Virus record (IMG/VR): IMGVR_UViG_3300035698_034045
Coordinates: 1 to 25,541 of that record
Origin: a virus
Length of the DNA stretch: 25,541 nucleotides
Direction: 5' to 3' (one strand)
Made by a program: the position numbers and the translations under genes. Numbering within the stretch: position 1 is the stretch's first letter; every line of letters begins with the position of its first letter. The notes beneath the pieces are model-generated. The model ran no database searches. It saw nothing but the letters and a program-made list of their open reading frames with translations, and was not told where the DNA came from. Of the stretch, positions 7,600 to 15,355 are shown one piece after another.

Positions 7600-7878
7600 T
7601 CACTCGCTGACAGTTGGTTTTATTAGTTTTAACAAACCGCGTTGTTGCAAGTTTTCGGCCTGCCCCTTAATCAGATATTTCTCATCAATCAGTACATCTT
7701 TACCTGATTGCAATTGTATCTGCTGTTGTCCACGAAAAAAGTCTTCGCCCTCTGCACTCAATTGCACAGGGATCATTTGATTGGAACAGTTGATAATCCG
7801 AATAGGATTATGCTCATTAGTCCGAGCACGCTTAATATCTTTTGCACGTGCTTTTGTCTTTGATTTGATGTTGGCCAT
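7600..7878 (-). CDS. Small basic phage protein, unknown function
   Basis: This 92-residue protein has a strongly basic N-terminus (KSKTKARAKDIKRAR) and a beta-rich body with an IRIINCSNQMIPVQL strand and a closing LQQRGLLKLI segment. No membrane segment or known motif is visible. It begins one base after the stop of the tail-completion-like gene and precedes the sheath leader, so it is expected to be expressed with neck and tail genes. The basic tail could contact DNA or an acidic virion surface, but that is only a guess from charge. Confidence 0.72.
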   Translation of the reverse strand: MANIKSKTKARAKDIKRARTNEHNPIRIINCSNQMIPVQLSAEGEDFFRGQQQIQLQSGKDVLIDEKYLIKGQAENLQQRGLLKLIKPTVSE

Positions 7879-7879
7879 C

Positions 7880-8704
7880 TTAGGTCCCGGCTTCTAGAAA
7901 CGGAGGAATGTTTAGATCAACTGTGCTCGTGCAGCTTTCTTTCCAAACGGCAATCGTACCGCGAACAGTAGGCGTAACAAGCTCTGGCAAAGGAATCCAA
8001 GTCTCAGCTTGAAAATTCAATTCCCAAGTATTTACTTGGTCCTGATCAAAAGGAACTTCCAATTCAGTAGTGGTATTTGCACCTTTATAATGCAATTGAA
8101 CAGCACCACTGATTCTCCCATCATCAACCATCAGTTCAGCATAAGGATTGAACCGACGCATCAAATGAGTCTGAATCGTACCCATATCACGCTTCGATTC
8201 AGTAACCACAGTCAACGTGTAATTCACCAAAACCGGAACAGGCCGAAAGACCTTCGCAACCTTATTACGCGAGTTATTAAGATAACGAACAGCCATAGGG
8301 AAAAAGGGTAAACTATATTTCTCTGGATTAAATTCATAATCCTTCCCACCAGACAGAGCAGCAATAGGAAGAATAGTCTGCCCCTCCTGCTGAGCCTGAG
8401 TATGCATCAAAACAGCCCGATTAGAACCCGCAATCCGCACCCTCATAAACCGAACATGATCCTTAGCCGGAACCGGAAGATCACCAAAATAATGCTTCAA
8501 AGAACGCTCAAGAGCATGAAAAGCAACAGGCACATCCTCACGAACATACGCAGAATACTGCCCAGTGAACTCACCCATGAGTTCAACACGCTTATCCTGA
8601 ATATCATCAAGCTGCTGAATAGCAGGAATCTTACGAACATGCGGCCCCAAAGACTCAGGATTCGGAGACTGTCGGAGATCGCCATCAAATTGATAGATAC
8701 CCAC
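7880..8704 (-). CDS. Tail completion/terminator-like protein (T4 gp15 position)
   Basis: The protein has 274 residues and starts with GTG at 8704 (MGIYQFDGD); its AAGG ribosome site lies in the last codons of the HNH gene. The central part reads PVPVLVNYTLTVVTESKRD, then an RRFNPYAELMVDDG segment and further strands. This pattern (a beta strand set, a helix, then NPY) fits the tail-terminator proteins that cap the tube and sheath and join them to the neck. The length matches T4 gp15 (272 residues), and the place between neck genes and the sheath matches the T4 order. Residue similarity to T4 gp15 was not tested, so the call rests mainly on order, size and fold-like pattern. Confidence 0.55.
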   Translation of the reverse strand: MGIYQFDGDLRQSPNPESLGPHVRKIPAIQQLDDIQDKRVELMGEFTGQYSAYVREDVPVAFHALERSLKHYFGDLPVPAKDHVRFMRVRIAGSNRAVLMHTQAQQEGQTILPIAALSGGKDYEFNPEKYSLPFFPMAVRYLNNSRNKVAKVFRPVPVLVNYTLTVVTESKRDMGTIQTHLMRRFNPYAELMVDDGRISGAVQLHYKGANTTTELEVPFDQDQVNTWELNFQAETWIPLPELVTPTVRGTIAVWKESCTSTVDLNIPPFLEAGT

Positions 8705-8705
8705 T

Positions 8706-8903
8706 TTAAACCTTCAATTTGTTTACTGACTTTATTTGATGACAATTACAACACAATAATTGTATGTTTAAATCAGTGTTGATATATTTTCGATATCTCG
8801 ATGCAGCAACGCCATATTTTGAACCATTGATGCCGTCGTTATCAATATGATCAAATTGGAGAACCTCATGATCACTTTCTCCACATTCATTGCATAATTT
8901 CAT
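8706..8903 (-). CDS. Minimal HNH endonuclease
   Basis: Only 65 residues, but a complete small HNH core is visible: a CNEC zinc knuckle (residues 4-7), then FDHIDNDG with the first catalytic His at about 19, NIQLLC at 46-51, and CCNCHQIK with the closing Cys pair and His at about 55. HNH proteins cut or nick DNA using one metal ion. The gene starts by ATGA overlap with the 84-residue gene and ends two bases before the GTG of the next, so it is spliced tightly into a gene junction, as homing endonucleases often are. No DNA-binding domain is present beyond the core, so it may be a remnant or may act with another protein. It is AT-richer than its neighbours. Confidence 0.85.
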   Translation of the reverse strand: MKLCNECGESDHEVLQFDHIDNDGINGSKYGVAASRYRKYINTDLNIQLLCCNCHQIKSVNKLKV

Positions 8904-9154
8904 CGTTTTAAAGTATCCTCAATTGCCGCCTCGATTCCTTGAATAATCTTAGCCTTCTTATCTTTGGGTAACTCAGCAGCCCCCGTAACAGTCACCTCAG
9001 CCGCCTGAGGCCCCGAACCCGTCTGCTCCGGCTTCGCCCTAAACTGAGGCTCAACCTTATTCACCCGATCAGCAATATCACGAGCCGCATCATTCACAAC
9101 CGCATGCATCTTAACTTCAAGAGCACGACGCAAAGGATCAAAACCAGTAGCCAT
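8900..9154 (-). CDS. Small phage protein, unknown function
   Basis: This 84-residue protein has a helical N-terminal half (DPLRRALEVKMHAVVNDAAR), a Gly/Pro/Gln-rich middle, and a helical C-terminus (KAKIIQGIEAAIEDTLKR). No motif is recognised. The start overlaps the gp14-like stop by one base and the end overlaps the HNH start by four bases (ATGA), so it is translated as part of the neck operon. Small proteins in this position in T4-like phages are often neck or assembly factors. Confidence 0.7.
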   Translation of the reverse strand: MATGFDPLRRALEVKMHAVVNDAARDIADRVNKVEPQFRAKPEQTGSGPQAAEVTVTGAAELPKDKKAKIIQGIEAAIEDTLKR

Positions 9155-9783
9155 TAATAAGACTCCCGAAAACCAGCACCGCCCGGATCATCTTGGGGGC
9201 GATCCTGAAGATCATCTTGGGGGCGAATCGTACTATCGGCCTTAAGCACAACAGCCTGGCAAGTAAAATAAAGCCACACATAACGGAAATTCCCAGAAGG
9301 TGCTCCGTTAGTTACACGATAATGAGTCGGATTAATCGCAGCCGCATTATAAGGCAAGTAAATCACATCACCAGCCCGCAACATCCGTTCACCAAACACC
9401 TCATAGAGCATCCTATGACTGAAGACAATCTCAGTCGGAGCTTCAGTCTGAATCCCCCACTTCTTCAATTCAATCTTCAAATTAGCGGGTTTGAAAAAAG
9501 CCTTCATACGATAATGATTCAAGTACGTCGGATCGGGATCTTCTTCCCACACAAGATCAAAATCCGCATTATCAGTACGTGGATAAATCTTAACCTGAGC
9601 CCCCGAAGTATTGATCGTCTCATCTGCTTGAGTGCGAGCAGTTAGTACCTCTGGAGAATCCGGTTGATAAATCGATAAAGGACCATTTTCTTTCTGTTCA
9701 TCTGAACGGAAATCTTGGGATTGTTGTAGAAAATGATTAGGTCCTGGAAGCTCTTCCCGCGAACCAAATTCATAAAGAGGCAT
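9154..9783 (-). CDS. Neck protein, T4 gp14-like
   Basis: The protein has 209 residues from the ATG at 9783 (MPLYEFGSREELPGP). A TTG 14 codons upstream would also read in frame but overlaps the previous gene. The middle contains ELKKWGIQTEAPTEIVF, then MLRAGDVIYLPYN and a strand pattern ending FRYVWLYFTCQAVVL. This GD(V/L)IY block followed by a Tyr-rich strand is typical of gp14-type neck proteins, which with gp13 join head and tail in T4-like phages. The position next to the gp13-like gene supports this. The C-terminus carries a tandem RPQDD repeat encoded by a 17-base direct repeat at 9186-9226. Confidence 0.62.
   Translation of the reverse strand: MPLYEFGSREELPGPNHFLQQSQDFRSDEQKENGPLSIYQPDSPEVLTARTQADETINTSGAQVKIYPRTDNADFDLVWEEDPDPTYLNHYRMKAFFKPANLKIELKKWGIQTEAPTEIVFSHRMLYEVFGERMLRAGDVIYLPYNAAAINPTHYRVTNGAPSGNFRYVWLYFTCQAVVLKADSTIRPQDDLQDRPQDDPGGAGFRESY
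9186..9226 (-). repeat. 17-base tandem direct repeat within the neck gene
   Basis: The sequence GATCATCTTGGGGGCGA occurs at 9186-9202 and again at 9210-9226, 24 bases apart. It encodes the two RPQDD units near the C-terminus of the gp14-like protein. The offset is a multiple of three, so copy changes keep the frame. Confidence 0.9.
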
Positions 9784-9784
9784 A

Positions 9785-10267
9785 TTAGTCTCGTTGGTTC
9801 GGTGTAATTGGTGGGAGGAACCCAATACCTAATGGGTATTCATTTTCTTTGAAATAAGTATTCGGACCAAGTTTTGGGTTTTCTTCGTCAAGTTCAGGAT
9901 TACACCATTGAGATGACTCAATGGAACAAGGACCAGGCTCCTCTGGCACGTTCGCACGAGGAAGATCTTTCAGAATACCATACCAGTCTGTATTACCAGG
10001 ACAAGGACATACCAATTGAGTTGGTGGTAAACGCAACCATTTGGTTCTGTAATTCGGAGGACCAAAATTAACCCCGTAAATAACTTCAGATCCAGGCAAA
10101 GCAGCCAACGCATCAGCAAGAGATACAAGTCCATCCCCACATCCACTTTCAGCATAATAAGCCGAAAAACGAAGGGTACTGACTTCACTCGGTGGTTCAC
10201 AGTGCGGGACCTGAATTAAGTCACCGGGCTTCACTTGTAACAAATTACCGATTTCAATTGGTTCCAT
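9785..10267 (-). CDS. Phage neck-region protein, unknown function
   Basis: This 160-residue protein starts MEPIEIGNLLQVKPGDLIQVPHC, preceded by a GAGGTAAT ribosome site, and ends just before the gp14-like start. The opening PGDLIQVP resembles the GDVIYLP block of the next protein, hinting at a shared small beta-barrel-like module, but this is a loose match. Six Cys, including a CPCPG motif, are spread through the middle and C-terminal half, and there are many Pro and Glu. It lies between the GYF protein and gp14-like genes. No known family is recognised; a neck or head-completion part is likely from position. Confidence 0.72.
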   Translation of the reverse strand: MEPIEIGNLLQVKPGDLIQVPHCEPPSEVSTLRFSAYYAESGCGDGLVSLADALAALPGSEVIYGVNFGPPNYRTKWLRLPPTQLVCPCPGNTDWYGILKDLPRANVPEEPGPCSIESSQWCNPELDEENPKLGPNTYFKENEYPLGIGFLPPITPNQRD

Positions 10268-10302
10268 AACATTACCTCTATTTTAAGTTCGACTGAAAAG
10301 CA

Positions 10303-10698
10303 ATGCAAAAAATTTGGTACTTCAAAAAACCCGGTGGACAAGTATGTGGCCCCATCGAGCAAAACACACTACAAAGACTAGCTGCATCAGGCAAAATCGC
10401 AGCCGACGACATTGTCTGGAAACAAGGCACAGAATTAAGAGTTCTGGCCAAGAATGTCGGAGGGCTCGACAAATACTACCTACCCAAACCACCGATCCAA
10501 GGCAGGCAAGTCCAAACAACCTACGCCCGACCAGTACAAGGACGACCAACCAGCCAAGCACAAGCTAGCTTGTTGTCAATCCTACCGACCCATCTGGATT
10601 CAGTAGCAATGCGTAGAGAATTGGTGGTAGCAGTCAAAACAATCATCATGGCAGCGATAATCGTAATTATCAGTATCATGTACCACTTGATTAGATAG
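10303..10698 (+). CDS. GYF_2-domain protein with C-terminal membrane anchor
   Basis: The protein has 131 residues on the opposite strand to all neighbours. Residues 4-55 form a GYF_2-type domain: IWYFKKPGGQVCGPIE, then LQRLAASGKIAADDIVWKQG. The first Trp-Tyr, the GP turn and the closing VWKxG are the landmarks of this family. A Gln/Thr/Arg linker follows (about residues 56-100), then one membrane segment (AVKTIIMAAIIVIISIMYHL) at the C-terminus, making it a tail-anchored protein with the GYF part facing the cytoplasm. GYF_2 domains are common in Planctomycetes and other bacteria and are thought to bind proline-rich peptides. Its gene is divergent from the 160-residue gene and convergent with the gp13-like gene, whose stop it overlaps by 8 bases. 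It looks like an acquired moron gene; no clear promoter is visible. Confidence 0.8.
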   Translation: MQKIWYFKKPGGQVCGPIEQNTLQRLAASGKIAADDIVWKQGTELRVLAKNVGGLDKYYLPKPPIQGRQVQTTYARPVQGRPTSQAQASLLSILPTHLDSVAMRRELVVAVKTIIMAAIIVIISIMYHLIR

Positions 10699-11488
10699 CG
10701 ACAATCCCAAGAGGCTCACCCTGAAGCATAGCCTGCTCCAGGATCTTCTCTTTCAATTCCTCGCCTTCTTTAACCAGAGCCTCACCATCATAAGTGAGAG
10801 TTCCACCATCCGGTGTGGGTACGCCCTGGATCTTACGACGAGCCATACCCAAAGCAATCCGAGCCTCCGCCTCAACGTAATCATACGCCAATTTCCGTGC
10901 CTGGGGGCTCCGGAAGTGGTTGATACAAGGCAAGTAGATCACTACCACCGGGAAAGCTGCTTTCGGCGTAGGAATGAGCCGAATCTTCTGGAACTCAGCA
11001 TCCAATGCGTCATCAATGACGGGTCCTTCCACTTCGCCCATCACTTCCCAACGACCCTCGACGCCAAGAATCTTAGCTGAGTGCCTTCGATAATGCTGGA
11101 CAAGGTGGAAGTCCAAGACCATCGTGTTCGGGCCGAAGAAGTTGCCAGAGTTCAGTAGATACTGGCCGACTCCGAAGATGTCGTTGAAGTTACCAACGTA
11201 GGGGTCCCAACTGACTTCTTCAATCCACCAAGCATCATCAGGCATTGGATATGTGGCTTGAAGTGGTATTGTATAAAAAGTGGCTACTTTCTGTTCCCTA
11301 GGGAAATACATGGCAATAAAATCGCCAGCAACCCGAATAATATCTTCTAGTTGCTCTTCGGTTAATTCCACATTAATATTAGGATAACCAAGCTTATGAA
11401 GAACATACCTCTTCAGAGGTTCCGTATTCATCTTAAGTATCGAAGGTCCAATGCCGCCCGGACCTGAAATTGAACCTGCACAACTCAC
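10691..11488 (-). CDS. Neck protein, T4 gp13-like
   Basis: The protein has 265 residues from the GTG at 11488; an in-frame ATG at residue 20 (MNTEPLKRYV) is an alternative start. The N-terminal segment LKRYVLHKLGYPNINVELTEEQLEDII is the typical opening of gp13-type neck proteins, followed by a FYTIPLQATYPMPDD block and a C-terminal helical part (KLAYDYVEAEARIALGMAR). gp13 binds the portal side and, with gp14, seals the filled head and accepts the tail. It is the first of the neck genes and follows HE1 by 15 bases. A 10-base repeat spans its start codon and the HE1 stop. Confidence 0.75.
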   Translation of the reverse strand: MSCAGSISGPGGIGPSILKMNTEPLKRYVLHKLGYPNINVELTEEQLEDIIRVAGDFIAMYFPREQKVATFYTIPLQATYPMPDDAWWIEEVSWDPYVGNFNDIFGVGQYLLNSGNFFGPNTMVLDFHLVQHYRRHSAKILGVEGRWEVMGEVEGPVIDDALDAEFQKIRLIPTPKAAFPVVVIYLPCINHFRSPQARKLAYDYVEAEARIALGMARRKIQGVPTPDGGTLTYDGEALVKEGEELKEKILEQAMLQGEPLGIVAI

Positions 11489-11505
11489 AATTAATACTCA
11501 CAATT
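11483..11505 (-). repeat. Tandem 10-base repeat at HE1 stop/neck start
   Basis: ACTCACAATT on the plus strand occurs at 11483-11492 and 11496-11505, offset by 13 bases. The second copy overlaps the HE1 stop codon and the first overlaps the GTG start of the gp13-like gene. It contains the left copy of the 10-base TTAATACTCA repeat that brackets HE1. Confidence 0.8.
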
Positions 11506-13159
11506 AGATTATTTTATTCCAAAGTAATTTTAAATGACCGGCATCATATGTTCTAACATACCCATTATTTAGCATGTTTTCGAATTCCGAACAGCCTGGA
11601 TCAAAGCAATCACCTAATAATCTATTCAACTTGTGTTTTTGGCACCTCTGCCTAGAATAAACATTACCAGCCTTGTAATAAAAATAATTGGGTGTAGTAT
11701 AGCTTTCAAAAACAAATCCATTCTTTAGATATAAATTACCCTCGCTAATCCTACAATCAGCGAAAGTCAGAATTTCGCTTGGATCAAAATCAGAAATGAA
11801 TTTTGAAAACAGCTTAGAAAAACCTCCCTGAACAGAATATCCCGGCAAAGAAGCATATCTAATCACCTCCCATTCATGCTTGGGGTGTTTTGAAAAGCTT
11901 AAAAGAGAAACTAGATCACCATCATAAAAAAGTCCATAATTCAATCTAGCATTTCTATGAGATTGTAAATGCGAAAGGTTCATGAACCCAGACACTTCAG
12001 AATTAGTACACTTTTTGAAAGAACACTTCCTAGCACCTATTTTTCTCAATTTCCCAAGTTTATAAGAAATCATCGATTCAATTAAAGAAAAATTGCTCAA
12101 AATCTCGTGGTCCCAAAATTGATACAACGAGATGTTTTTCTCTATAGACCTGACATACTTCATAAAATGTCTGTCTTTAGCGTTACTATTTTCATCAATC
12201 GACTTAGCCCCATGCCAATAACACCCATTAATTTCAATACCAAAATTTTGGCCAGGAACCCAAACATCAATTTCAAGACCGTCTAAAACAGATCTATTGT
12301 TTATCTCATACTCAACACCCAAAGAATCAAGATATTGAGTAACCAGCCTATGCGGAACCGAAATATTACATATCGGACATCCCTGACCTTTGTAATGATT
12401 TGTCGGTGCTTGCCAAAACGACCCATGCTTTTTACAACCAATTTCTATCTTAACCAATTGCGTGACATATACCGATTTTGAATAATCGTATATGTCACCA
12501 TGAATAGCATTGGCTTTGTTTATAAAATCTTCTAAGTTCAAACGATTATGAGACTCTAATAATCCACAATTAGGACAGCCAGATCCACATAAGTGAGAAT
12601 TCGGAGTCTGATAAAAAGACCCATGAGATCCGCAGATTATTTCTATTTTACTAGTTGCTGAAATATAGTCAGATTTGGAATAATCATACTTATTATCATG
12701 AACATCTCTAGCCTTTCTTACAAATTTTTGCAAACTTGAAGTATTCTTTTTCGACCTAGAAATTTTAGCACATTTTTGACACCCAGAGCCAGCGAGATGC
12801 CTTGTTGGTGTTTGTGAGAATTCCCCATGGATACGACAAACAATTTTAACATGCTTATGTGATGTTTCATATTCAACATCATCATAAACATACTTGTCGC
12901 CATGAACTAACACAGACTTAGCGACAAACTCTTTTTTGCCAAGTTGATGGATAGCCCTGTATTCGTCGTGAGTACAACTCGGGCAATTACCACCCCTAAG
13001 ATGAACACCAGCAACTTGACTAAATTGCTGGTGTTTAGAACAAACAATCACAACAGACTTCTTACTATTAATATATTCTACTTTAGAATAATCATATTTA
13101 TCGCCATGAATAGATATAGCCTGTTCGATAAATTGTTCTGTTGTTAAACGTGCAGCCAT
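11504..13159 (-). CDS. Homing endonuclease-like protein HE1: zinc repeats, Vsr-like nuclease, Mom-like C-domain
   Basis: The protein has 551 residues. Residues 8-264 carry four repeats of about 55-60 residues, each with an HGDKYDYSKV-like start, an I.C..HG.F.Q core and a closing CPxC; these resemble DUF723-type zinc-binding modules. Residues 270-355 match the Vsr-like (EDxHD-type) nuclease of phage homing enzymes: LEIDVWVPGQ (Glu296, Asp298), GIEINGCYWHG (Glu309, His316) and LYQFWDHE. Residues about 375-510 form a third domain with SHLQSHRNARLNYGLF, VIRYASLPGYSVQGG, ILTFADCRISEGNLY and PNYFYY, a GNAT-like pattern close to phage Mu Mom. It is a close paralogue of HE2. It lies after the stop of a small phage gene and is bracketed by TTAATACTCA. 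AT-rich compared with virion genes, which supports recent arrival. Confidence 0.78.
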   Translation of the reverse strand: MAARLTTEQFIEQAISIHGDKYDYSKVEYINSKKSVVIVCSKHQQFSQVAGVHLRGGNCPSCTHDEYRAIHQLGKKEFVAKSVLVHGDKYVYDDVEYETSHKHVKIVCRIHGEFSQTPTRHLAGSGCQKCAKISRSKKNTSSLQKFVRKARDVHDNKYDYSKSDYISATSKIEIICGSHGSFYQTPNSHLCGSGCPNCGLLESHNRLNLEDFINKANAIHGDIYDYSKSVYVTQLVKIEIGCKKHGSFWQAPTNHYKGQGCPICNISVPHRLVTQYLDSLGVEYEINNRSVLDGLEIDVWVPGQNFGIEINGCYWHGAKSIDENSNAKDRHFMKYVRSIEKNISLYQFWDHEILSNFSLIESMISYKLGKLRKIGARKCSFKKCTNSEVSGFMNLSHLQSHRNARLNYGLFYDGDLVSLLSFSKHPKHEWEVIRYASLPGYSVQGGFSKLFSKFISDFDPSEILTFADCRISEGNLYLKNGFVFESYTTPNYFYYKAGNVYSRQRCQKHKLNRLLGDCFDPGCSEFENMLNNGYVRTYDAGHLKLLWNKII

Positions 13160-13163
13160 CCCT

Positions 13164-13174
13164 GTTTAATACTC
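13164..13174 (-). repeat. HE leader repeat (copy before HE1)
   Basis: GAGTATTAAAC on the minus strand precedes the HE1 start codon by five bases. The identical 11 bases stand before HE2 (15356-15366). Here the repeat overlaps the TGA stop of the upstream gene. TTAATACTCA at 13166-13175 matches 11491-11500 beyond the other end of HE1. Confidence 0.85.
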
Positions 13175-13559
13175 ATGAAGTTTCTTTAACGTTATTATGG
13201 AATTCATCGATAATTCCGTCTAATGTTTTACTGGTTCGATATAATCTATGGGTATTAGACACATACCAAGTCTTTCCGTTGACAACAGATTTCCATACAC
13301 CGACATTCCCATCGCCCCAGACAGCCTTAGCTTTTTTGGCTTTTGATTTTTCTTCATCATCCAACGTCCGACGATGCTTCTTCAATTCTTTAAGATCTGG
13401 TGCAGATTCAGAAAGCATAACTTGAGTCCCAAGTTTCTTGAACAGATCTTGGGCACTGTCATACAAATTGTCGCCTTTTTCGATCTCGCCGCGATTCCAA
13501 GCATCCAAAATCTGCATTTCTTCAGACGTCAAAGATTCGTTTATAAGAGAGAGTTTCAT
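13173..13559 (-). CDS. Small phage protein, unknown function
   Basis: This 128-residue protein has an acidic, helical N-terminus (LTSEEMQILDAWNRGEIEKG), a highly basic middle (LKELKKHRRTLDDEEKSKAKKAK), and a conserved-looking C-terminus AVWGDGNVGVWKSVVNGKTWYVSNTHRLY with several Trp and Tyr. The last block looks like a small domain I associate with uncharacterised phage proteins, but I cannot name it. It overlaps the previous gene by one base (TAATG), and HE1 begins 13 bases after its stop. Confidence 0.72.
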   Translation of the reverse strand: MKLSLINESLTSEEMQILDAWNRGEIEKGDNLYDSAQDLFKKLGTQVMLSESAPDLKELKKHRRTLDDEEKSKAKKAKAVWGDGNVGVWKSVVNGKTWYVSNTHRLYRTSKTLDGIIDEFHNNVKETS

Positions 13560-13882
13560 TATTCGACTTCTAGGAGTGGCAATGATTGTCCAGCTAACTC
13601 ATGAGTACAATCAGATAAATATTTTACCATACCGTCGTTAACGAACGAATGACATCTTGGTCCTTCGGGACTCTGATCAGTGAGTATACTAGGCTTTAAT
13701 GTCGGGGATTCAATATCTCCATTCCACGACCAACAATTAGTGTTTTTTCGGCTTCCCTTGAGAATCACAGGTATGATTCTCATAGACATTGGACCAGGAA
13801 AATTCAATTCGACATGGGAACATTCGGATATGGCACATTGGATCAAAGCCCCATCGATAATCTTTATTGGTTTAGCTTTCAT
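13559..13882 (-). CDS. DUF6527-like small protein
   Basis: This 107-residue protein contains CWSWNGDIESPTLKPSI and then RCHSFVNDGMVKYLSDCTHEL. The order W-x-WNGD, PTLxPSI, CHSFVxDG and a late His matches what I know of the DUF6527 group of small, probably metal-binding proteins found in phages and bacteria; function is unknown. Two further Cys lie near the N-terminus (CAISEC). The start overlaps the HE2 stop by four bases (ATGA), and the GGAG ribosome site is within the final codons of HE2, so HE2 supplies the translation signal for this gene. Confidence 0.6.
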   Translation of the reverse strand: MKAKPIKIIDGALIQCAISECSHVELNFPGPMSMRIIPVILKGSRKNTNCWSWNGDIESPTLKPSILTDQSPEGPRCHSFVNDGMVKYLSDCTHELAGQSLPLLEVE

Positions 13883-15351
13883 TCATCATATCTCCAAATA
13901 AGCTTATGGTGACCAGCATCATAAACTTTAGTATAACCATTGAGAAACATATTCTCTGATTCAGATTTTTCAGGATCAAACCCATCTCCTAGAAATCTTG
14001 ACAATTTATGTTTTTGACATTTTTGTCTAGAAAAGACACGTCTTCCTTTAACATAGAAATAATTTGGTTTAGTGTGACTGTATAATTTTAAACCATTTCT
14101 TGAATAAACACCGCCGTTGCTATGCCTAGCATCAGCAAAGGTCATAACCTGACTTGGACTGTACTCTCTAATAAAAGCCTTGAATAATCTAGAAAAACCA
14201 CCAACCACAGTGTGTTTCAAAGAACAAGCATACCTTATTATTTCCCATTCGTGTTTTGCGTGTCTAGAAAGAGTCAAAGATGCCACAATCTTATTATCAA
14301 CTTTCAGACAATAAGATTGACTAGCGTTTCGATGCCCCTGTAGGTGTGAAGAGTCCATAAAAGGCTTAACCGAACTATTATCAGATTTAGATATTTCACA
14401 CTTTCTGGCGAATATCCTATTGGATATCCCCAATCGGTGGGACACCATGCTCTTCACCACATCGAATTTATCATCTATCTCATGATCCCAAAATTGATAA
14501 AGATCTATCCCTTTCGATTTGGCTAAATTATATTTATTTAAATGTTTGGAAGGGCAATTGTCAATTTTGTTGTTGGTCCCATGCCAATAGCACCCATTAA
14601 TTTCTATTCCGAATTTGTGGTCAGGAATCCAAATATCAATCTCAAAACCGTCTAAAGCAGATCTGTCGTTATCGACAACAGAAACATTGCTTGGAATTGT
14701 GTCGAGGATCTTTTGATGCGGCTTTGAGATGACTCCTGGGCATTTTGAGCAACCTCTTCCTTGAAGATGACCGTTCGGTGACTGTAAAAATTCACCATGT
14801 TTCCGGCAGATTATTGATACATATTCATCCCATTTGCGATATTCTACTTTAGAATAATCATATTTGTCGCCATGAATCTCAACAGCTTTTTTAACAAATT
14901 CTAATGTTGACAAAGAATTAAATGAGGAAACTTTATCAACACCACATTTAGGACATCCCTGTTTCCTATTGATATGCTTCACTGGAGATTGTAAAAATTC
15001 TCCATGATCAGGGCAAATTATAACAATTCTTGATTTATAAGAAGAATACTCTACTTTAGAATAATCGTATCTGTCGCCGTGAATTTCTTCTGCTTGGAGC
15101 ACAAATTTTTCTGTCGATGATTTATTAGAATCCGCTAATCTAATAATATTATCAACATTAGCACATTTGAGACAACCACTACAACAATTAATGTGGTTGT
15201 TCGGAGCTTGCTCAAATTCTCCATGTACGGGGCAAATTATAACCACTTTCAAAAAAGAGCTGATATATTCTACTTTAGAATAATCATATTTGTCGCCATG
15301 AATCTTTTTAGATCTTTCTATAAATTGTTCTGTTGTTAAACGTGTAGCCAT
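13879..15351 (-). CDS. Homing endonuclease-like protein HE2: zinc repeats, Vsr-like nuclease, Mom-like C-domain
   Basis: The 490-residue paralogue of HE1. It opens MATRLTTEQFIE (HE1: MAARLTTEQFIE) and ends with the same YDAGH.KLxW. Only three HGDKYDYSKV zinc repeats are present (about residues 8-63, 81-137 and 150-205) instead of four, so one has been lost here or gained in HE1. The nuclease block FEIDIWIPDH (Glu237, Asp239), GIEINGCYWHG (Glu250, His257) and LYQFWDHE is intact. The C-terminal domain again has SHLQGHRNAS, GGFSRLF, VMTFADARHSNGGVY and PNYFYV. It lies two codons plus the leader after the stop of the metallophosphatase gene, with the same 11-base leader as HE1. All key residues are present, so it may be active. 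Confidence 0.78.
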   Translation of the reverse strand: MATRLTTEQFIERSKKIHGDKYDYSKVEYISSFLKVVIICPVHGEFEQAPNNHINCCSGCLKCANVDNIIRLADSNKSSTEKFVLQAEEIHGDRYDYSKVEYSSYKSRIVIICPDHGEFLQSPVKHINRKQGCPKCGVDKVSSFNSLSTLEFVKKAVEIHGDKYDYSKVEYRKWDEYVSIICRKHGEFLQSPNGHLQGRGCSKCPGVISKPHQKILDTIPSNVSVVDNDRSALDGFEIDIWIPDHKFGIEINGCYWHGTNNKIDNCPSKHLNKYNLAKSKGIDLYQFWDHEIDDKFDVVKSMVSHRLGISNRIFARKCEISKSDNSSVKPFMDSSHLQGHRNASQSYCLKVDNKIVASLTLSRHAKHEWEIIRYACSLKHTVVGGFSRLFKAFIREYSPSQVMTFADARHSNGGVYSRNGLKLYSHTKPNYFYVKGRRVFSRQKCQKHKLSRFLGDGFDPEKSESENMFLNGYTKVYDAGHHKLIWRYDE

Positions 15352-15355
15352 TCTC

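Noticed and set aside
12870-15300. Repeated blocks in HE1/HE2 as a CRISPR-like array
   Set aside because: The repeats are coding, spaced about 200 bases apart, imperfect, and encode the zinc repeat HGDKYDYSKV.
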